Below, piece after piece: positions 42,226 to 45,668 of a DNA stretch of 45,668 nucleotides. Position numbers and translations under genes: made by a program. Position 1 is the stretch's first letter; the number at the start of each line of letters is the position of its first letter. The stretch is from positions 1-45,668 of the forward strand of contig CAYXSW010000013.1 in assembly GCA_964467915.1 (NCBI GenBank), given 5' to 3'. The notes under the pieces were generated by a model. It was not told the DNA's origin. It did no database searches and was given only the letters and a program-made list of their open reading frames with translations. Source of the stretch: MED-G16 sp964467915. GTDB taxonomy: Bacteria > Bacteroidota > Bacteroidia > Cytophagales > MED-G16.

Positions 42226-45200
42226 ATGAAAAACTCAAATTTGCTTTTTACACTAATTTTATCGTTTATATTTTTTGACCTTTCTGCACAAAAAAAAGGT
42301 ATTCAAACAATTCAAACGTCATTATTTGATAATATACCAGTCAGAAATATAGGCCCTGCTAAAGTCTCAGGAAGAATAACAAAGGTTATTAAGGATCACT
42401 CAGATAAAAGCATTTGGTATGTTACAGTTGCCTCAGGCAATATTTGGAAAACTGAGAATTCAGGAACTACTTGGATTCCAATATTTGAACATTATGGATC
42501 ATCTTCAATTGGGACAATTACTATGGATCCTAATAATTCTAAAATACTTTGGGTTGGTTCAGGAGAGAACAACAGTCAAAGATCTGTAGGTTTTGGAGAT
42601 GGTATATATAAAAGTATTGACGGGGGAGTCACATGGGTAAATATGGGACTTAAAACATCTGAACATATTGCTAAAATTATAGTTGATCCAAATGATTCTG
42701 ATAATATTTTTGTGGCATCTCAAGGACCACTTTGGAGATCTGGTGGTGAGAGGGGTTTATATAACTCTACTGATGGAGGTAAGAACTGGACTCGGATATT
42801 ACATGTTAACGATGATACAGGAATATCGGATGTGGTTATGGACCATAATAATAATAATGTTATGTACGCAAGTACATACCAAAGAAGAAGACATTTTGGA
42901 ATAATTATTGCTGGTGGTCCAGATGGCGGGATTTTTAAATCTATTGACAAAGGAAAGACTTGGAAAAAGTTAAAAAATGGACTTCCTGGAGGAGATTTAG
43001 GAAGGATAGGACTTGCTATTTCCCCTCAAAAATCAAATGTTGTTTATGCTTTAATTACAGCTAAAGAAAAAACTAAAGGTTTTTACAGATCAGAAGATTA
43101 TGGTGAGACATGGAAGAAAATGAGTAATTATCAAGTTGTAGATTCTCAGTACTACGTTGAGATATTCCCTGATCCTCATCAATTTGATAAAGTGTACTCA
43201 GTAGATATGAGGTCTTATGTTACTGAGGATGGAGGTAAGACATTCGAAAGAATACCTGAAAATAAGAAACATGTTGATAGTCATGATGTTCTTTTCGACC
43301 CTGATGACCCTGATTATATAATGATCAGCTGCGATGGAGGAATATATGAGAGTTTTGATAGGATGAAGACTTGGAGATTTATAGATAATCTACCTATTAT
43401 CCAGCTTTATAGGGTAGGAATTGATAATCAGAAACCATTTTACAATGTATATGGCGGAACACAAGATAATGATAGTTTTGGTGGTCCTTCTAGAACAAAA
43501 AATAGGTCAGGTATCAGAAATAGTGATTGGTTTGTTACAACAGGAGGAGATGGGTTTCAGGTTAGGGTAGATCCATCAGACCCAAACATATTATATACTA
43601 TGTCTCAGTATGCAGGAATAATGAGATATGATAAGTCAAATGGAGAGAAAATAGGAATTAGACCACAGCCAGGTCCTAATGAATCTGCTTTTAGGTGGAA
43701 TTGGGATTCACCTCTTGTGATTAGTTCTCATAATACTGATAGGCTTTACTTTGCTGCAAATTATTTATTTCAGAGTGACGATAGAGGAGACTCATGGCAG
43801 AAAATTAGTCCAGATCTGACAAGAGATGAAGATAGAAACAAAATGAAAGTTATGGGTAAGGTTTGGAGTGTTGACGCAATCTTTAAAAATGTTTTTACTT
43901 CTCCTCTTGGAACAATAGTTGCTCTTGATGAATCAAGACTTCAAGAAGGATTAATTATTGTTGGTACAGATGATGGGCTTGTTAAGGTAACAAGAGATAA
44001 CGGTGATAATTGGGAAACTTATGAGAACTTTAATGGAGTTCCATCAAGAGCCTATGTTACTGATGTTATTGCTTCAAAGCATGATATCAATACAATATAT
44101 GTATCATTTAACTATCATAAATATGGTGACTTTAAACCATATCTTATTGTTACAAGAAATGGCGGAAAATCTTGGAATTCTATTGCATCTAATTTACCTA
44201 AAAACAATTTCGTATGGACAATAGTTGAAGATCATTTAAATCCTAATTTGCTATTTGTAGGGACTGAATTTGGTATGTTTTATTCTGTTAATGCAGGTAG
44301 CTCATGGAATGAATTCCAAGCTGTACCAACTATTCCTATAAGAGATCTCGAAATTCATGAGGGTGAAGATGATCTTGTTGCTGCTTCATTTGGTAGAGGT
44401 TTTTATATTGTTGATGATTACTCCCCAATAAGAGAATTTAAAAGTGAATTATTATCAAAAGATGCTCACTTATTTTCAGTCAAAGATGTATACCAGTATA
44501 TTGTTGCTTCACCAGAAAAATCAGCTACTGGTCACAACTTTTTTTCCTCACCAAACCCTACTTATGGGCTTAAATTATCTTATTACTTAAAGGATGATTT
44601 AAAATCAAGATATGAGTCTAGACAGGAGGATGATAAAATAAAGTCTAGTAGAGGTGAGACTATTAATTATCCTACAACTCAGGTTTTAGAAGAAGAATCC
44701 AAGGAAAAAAATCCTAAGATACTACTTACAATAATGAATAGTAAAGGAGATATTATAAGGAGGATTAATGCAAATAGAACTAAAGGTTACCATGAAAAGT
44801 ATTGGGATCTCAGAACTTTTTCAAATAGAAATATTGATGAAGAAAATAATTATTCTGGCCCCTTAGTACCTCCAGGTATTTATACTATTCATTTAGAAAA
44901 ATTTGAAAATAACATTTTAAGTTCATTATCAGATAAAATAAAATTTAAAGTTGAACAATTAGGAAGTAAATCCTCCCAAGATGATAGGGAGAAATTATTT
45001 GCCTTCCAAGTTAAGTTTGACAGACTATTTTCAAATTTTCAAAATCTTGTTTCCGACATTGAGGGTGCAATTGAAACTGTTGATGGGGAAATTAATAAAG
45101 TAATTAATTCTTCAACTGATAAAGATGTTAAGTCATTGAATGACAAAAAGGGTTCTCTGATGGATTTAAAAATGATATTAACTGGGACAAGAAGCTTAAA

Positions 45201-45375
45201 CTATGCTGACGTATTTTCAGGATCTCCTCCTTCAGTACAAAGCAGATTAGGAGGAATGAGTTGGGAGTTAAATAATACTACTTCTTTACCTACCAAAACT
45301 CATGAAATGACATATGAAATTTCTAAAGAAAAATATGAAGAGGTTCTTAAGACCTTTAATGAGTTAATGGATTAG
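42226..45375 (+). CDS. Secreted Asp-box (BNR/sortilin-like) beta-propeller protein, paralogue 2
   Basis: A 1049-residue exported protein with a signal peptide (residues 1-21, ending FDLSAQ). About eleven Asp-box repeats are visible, for example TENSGTTW, SIDGGVTW, STDGGKNW, SIDKGKTW, SEDYGETW, SDDRGDSW, TRDNGDNW and TRNGGKSW, ending near residue 720. The C-terminal region has YEKYWDLRTF-like and PGIYTIHLEKF strands, then a coiled segment around residues 920-985. It is the same architecture as the product of 21186-24302 and clearly a paralogue, with shared landmarks such as GGDGFQ/GGES regions and SPDLTRDE/SPDLTRNE. VPS10-like relatives bind peptides or glycans; no catalytic site is evident. 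Its stop overlaps the convergent SGNH gene stop by two bases. Confidence 0.86.
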   Translation: MKNSNLLFTLILSFIFFDLSAQKKGIQTIQTSLFDNIPVRNIGPAKVSGRITKVIKDHSDKSIWYVTVASGNIWKTENSGTTWIPIFEHYGSSSIGTITMDPNNSKILWVGSGENNSQRSVGFGDGIYKSIDGGVTWVNMGLKTSEHIAKIIVDPNDSDNIFVASQGPLWRSGGERGLYNSTDGGKNWTRILHVNDDTGISDVVMDHNNNNVMYASTYQRRRHFGIIIAGGPDGGIFKSIDKGKTWKKLKNGLPGGDLGRIGLAISPQKSNVVYALITAKEKTKGFYRSEDYGETWKKMSNYQVVDSQYYVEIFPDPHQFDKVYSVDMRSYVTEDGGKTFERIPENKKHVDSHDVLFDPDDPDYIMISCDGGIYESFDRMKTWRFIDNLPIIQLYRVGIDNQKPFYNVYGGTQDNDSFGGPSRTKNRSGIRNSDWFVTTGGDGFQVRVDPSDPNILYTMSQYAGIMRYDKSNGEKIGIRPQPGPNESAFRWNWDSPLVISSHNTDRLYFAANYLFQSDDRGDSWQKISPDLTRDEDRNKMKVMGKVWSVDAIFKNVFTSPLGTIVALDESRLQEGLIIVGTDDGLVKVTRDNGDNWETYENFNGVPSRAYVTDVIASKHDINTIYVSFNYHKYGDFKPYLIVTRNGGKSWNSIASNLPKNNFVWTIVEDHLNPNLLFVGTEFGMFYSVNAGSSWNEFQAVPTIPIRDLEIHEGEDDLVAASFGRGFYIVDDYSPIREFKSELLSKDAHLFSVKDVYQYIVASPEKSATGHNFFSSPNPTYGLKLSYYLKDDLKSRYESRQEDDKIKSSRGETINYPTTQVLEEESKEKNPKILLTIMNSKGDIIRRINANRTKGYHEKYWDLRTFSNRNIDEENNYSGPLVPPGIYTIHLEKFENNILSSLSDKIKFKVEQLGSKSSQDDREKLFAFQVKFDRLFSNFQNLVSDIEGAIETVDGEINKVINSSTDKDVKSLNDKKGSLMDLKMILTGTRSLNYADVFSGSPPSVQSRLGGMSWELNNTTSLPTKTHEMTYEISKEKYEEVLKTFNELMD

Positions 45376-45668
45376 AGTATTTTTTTTAAAGTTTTTGAAA
45401 TTATTTTTTCCATTTTTAAGTAACCCTTTTTATTGGGATGAACTCCATCATATCCATTAAAATCATCTCTCCAGTATGTGAATTCATCTTTAAGTCCGTC
45501 TCTTTTGTCTTTCATTGATGAATGATAATCAACATATATGGCATTGCCAGATTTACAATATTCTATAAAATTCTTATTAAGAAAAATTATGTCATTACTA
45601 GGATATATTCCTAGATTCCATAGAAATTCATATGCTGGTAAAATGGAGCTGAGAATTACTTTAATATT
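45372..45668 (-). CDS. SGNH/GDSL-family hydrolase, C-terminal part (5' end beyond window)
   Basis: The minus frame is open from the window edge to a TAA at 45374-45372, giving 98 residues. It begins within the conserved fold (VILSSILPAYEF), continues with DIIFLNKFIEYCKSGNAIYV, and ends with the catalytic block V DGVHPNKKGY and a final helix KMEKIISKTLKKIL. The DGVHP Asp-His pair is the family signature. The N-terminal GDS nucleophile lies outside the window. It resembles TesA/rhamnogalacturonan acetylesterase-type hydrolases more than the SGNH lipoprotein at 16445. The stop overlaps that of the convergent propeller gene. Confidence 0.85.
   Translation of the reverse strand, partial: NIKVILSSILPAYEFLWNLGIYPSNDIIFLNKNFIEYCKSGNAIYVDYHSSMKDKRDGLKDEFTYWRDDFNGYDGVHPNKKGYLKMEKIISKTLKKIL

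Noticed and set aside
1..45668. Defence island, prophage, transposon or CRISPR
   Set aside because: No integrase, transposase, repeat array or restriction gene is visible; gene content and composition are uniform and core-like throughout.

Overview
The window looks like a low-GC (about 30% by eye, not computed), tightly packed chromosome segment from a member of the Bacteroidota, most likely a free-living aerobic marine-type Flavobacteriales. The reasons are an alternative complex III plus caa3-type oxidase operon in the Bacteroidota order, the long two-insert-domain form of IspG, a 58-residue bacterial histone H1-like protein, a Bacteroidota-type serine palmitoyltransferase-like enzyme, two large Asp-box propeller proteins, almost no Shine-Dalgarno sequences, and several intergenic copies of the Bacteroidota -7 promoter box TAnnTTTG. 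I see no insertion sequence, prophage, CRISPR array or rRNA. This is a core-genome region, and nothing in it is an obvious defence or mobile system.

Layout. 1-12070 (+): one uninterrupted respiratory operon with no gap above 9 bases: actB (5' end cut by the window), actC, actD, actE, actF, coxB, coxA, heme A synthase, heme O synthase, two subunit III genes, subunit IV, a degenerate SCO-like protein, a DUF420 membrane protein and a small CxxC membrane protein. Together they move electrons from quinol through ACIII to an A1-type oxidase and build its heme A. 12071-13539 (-): MlaF/MlaE lipid-transport ABC pair. 13605-17104 (+): an SDR, ispG (TTG start), a 62-residue membrane protein and an SGNH-hydrolase lipoprotein. 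17101-26803 (-): leuS, der, a 1038-residue Asp-box propeller protein and an 823-residue membrane-anchored protein of unknown function. 26888-32139 (+): thyA, a TolC/HlyD-type efflux pair without its pump, a serine palmitoyltransferase-like enzyme and a histone H1-like gene ending in a strong terminator. 32194-39383 (-): ligA with a small partner, then an operon phoH-serB-serA-aminotransferase-SDR coupled by 1- to 4-base overlaps, which encodes a complete route from 3-phosphoglycerate to serine. 39435-41715 (+): a SAM hydrolase-like gene, tRNA-Leu(CAA), and hflX starting 8 bases after the tRNA, with a small membrane protein coupled to hflX. 41725-45668: a small membrane protein (-), a second Asp-box propeller protein (+), and the C-terminal end of an SGNH hydrolase (-) running off the window.

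The points most worth a second look are the SCO-slot protein that has lost all visible copper ligands, the serine operon that uses a non-SerC-like aminotransferase and is coupled to phoH, the tRNA-Leu/hflX junction, the near-leaderless promoter of leuS, and the efflux adaptor/TolC pair without a pump. All functional statements come from reading motifs by eye. No database search was run.
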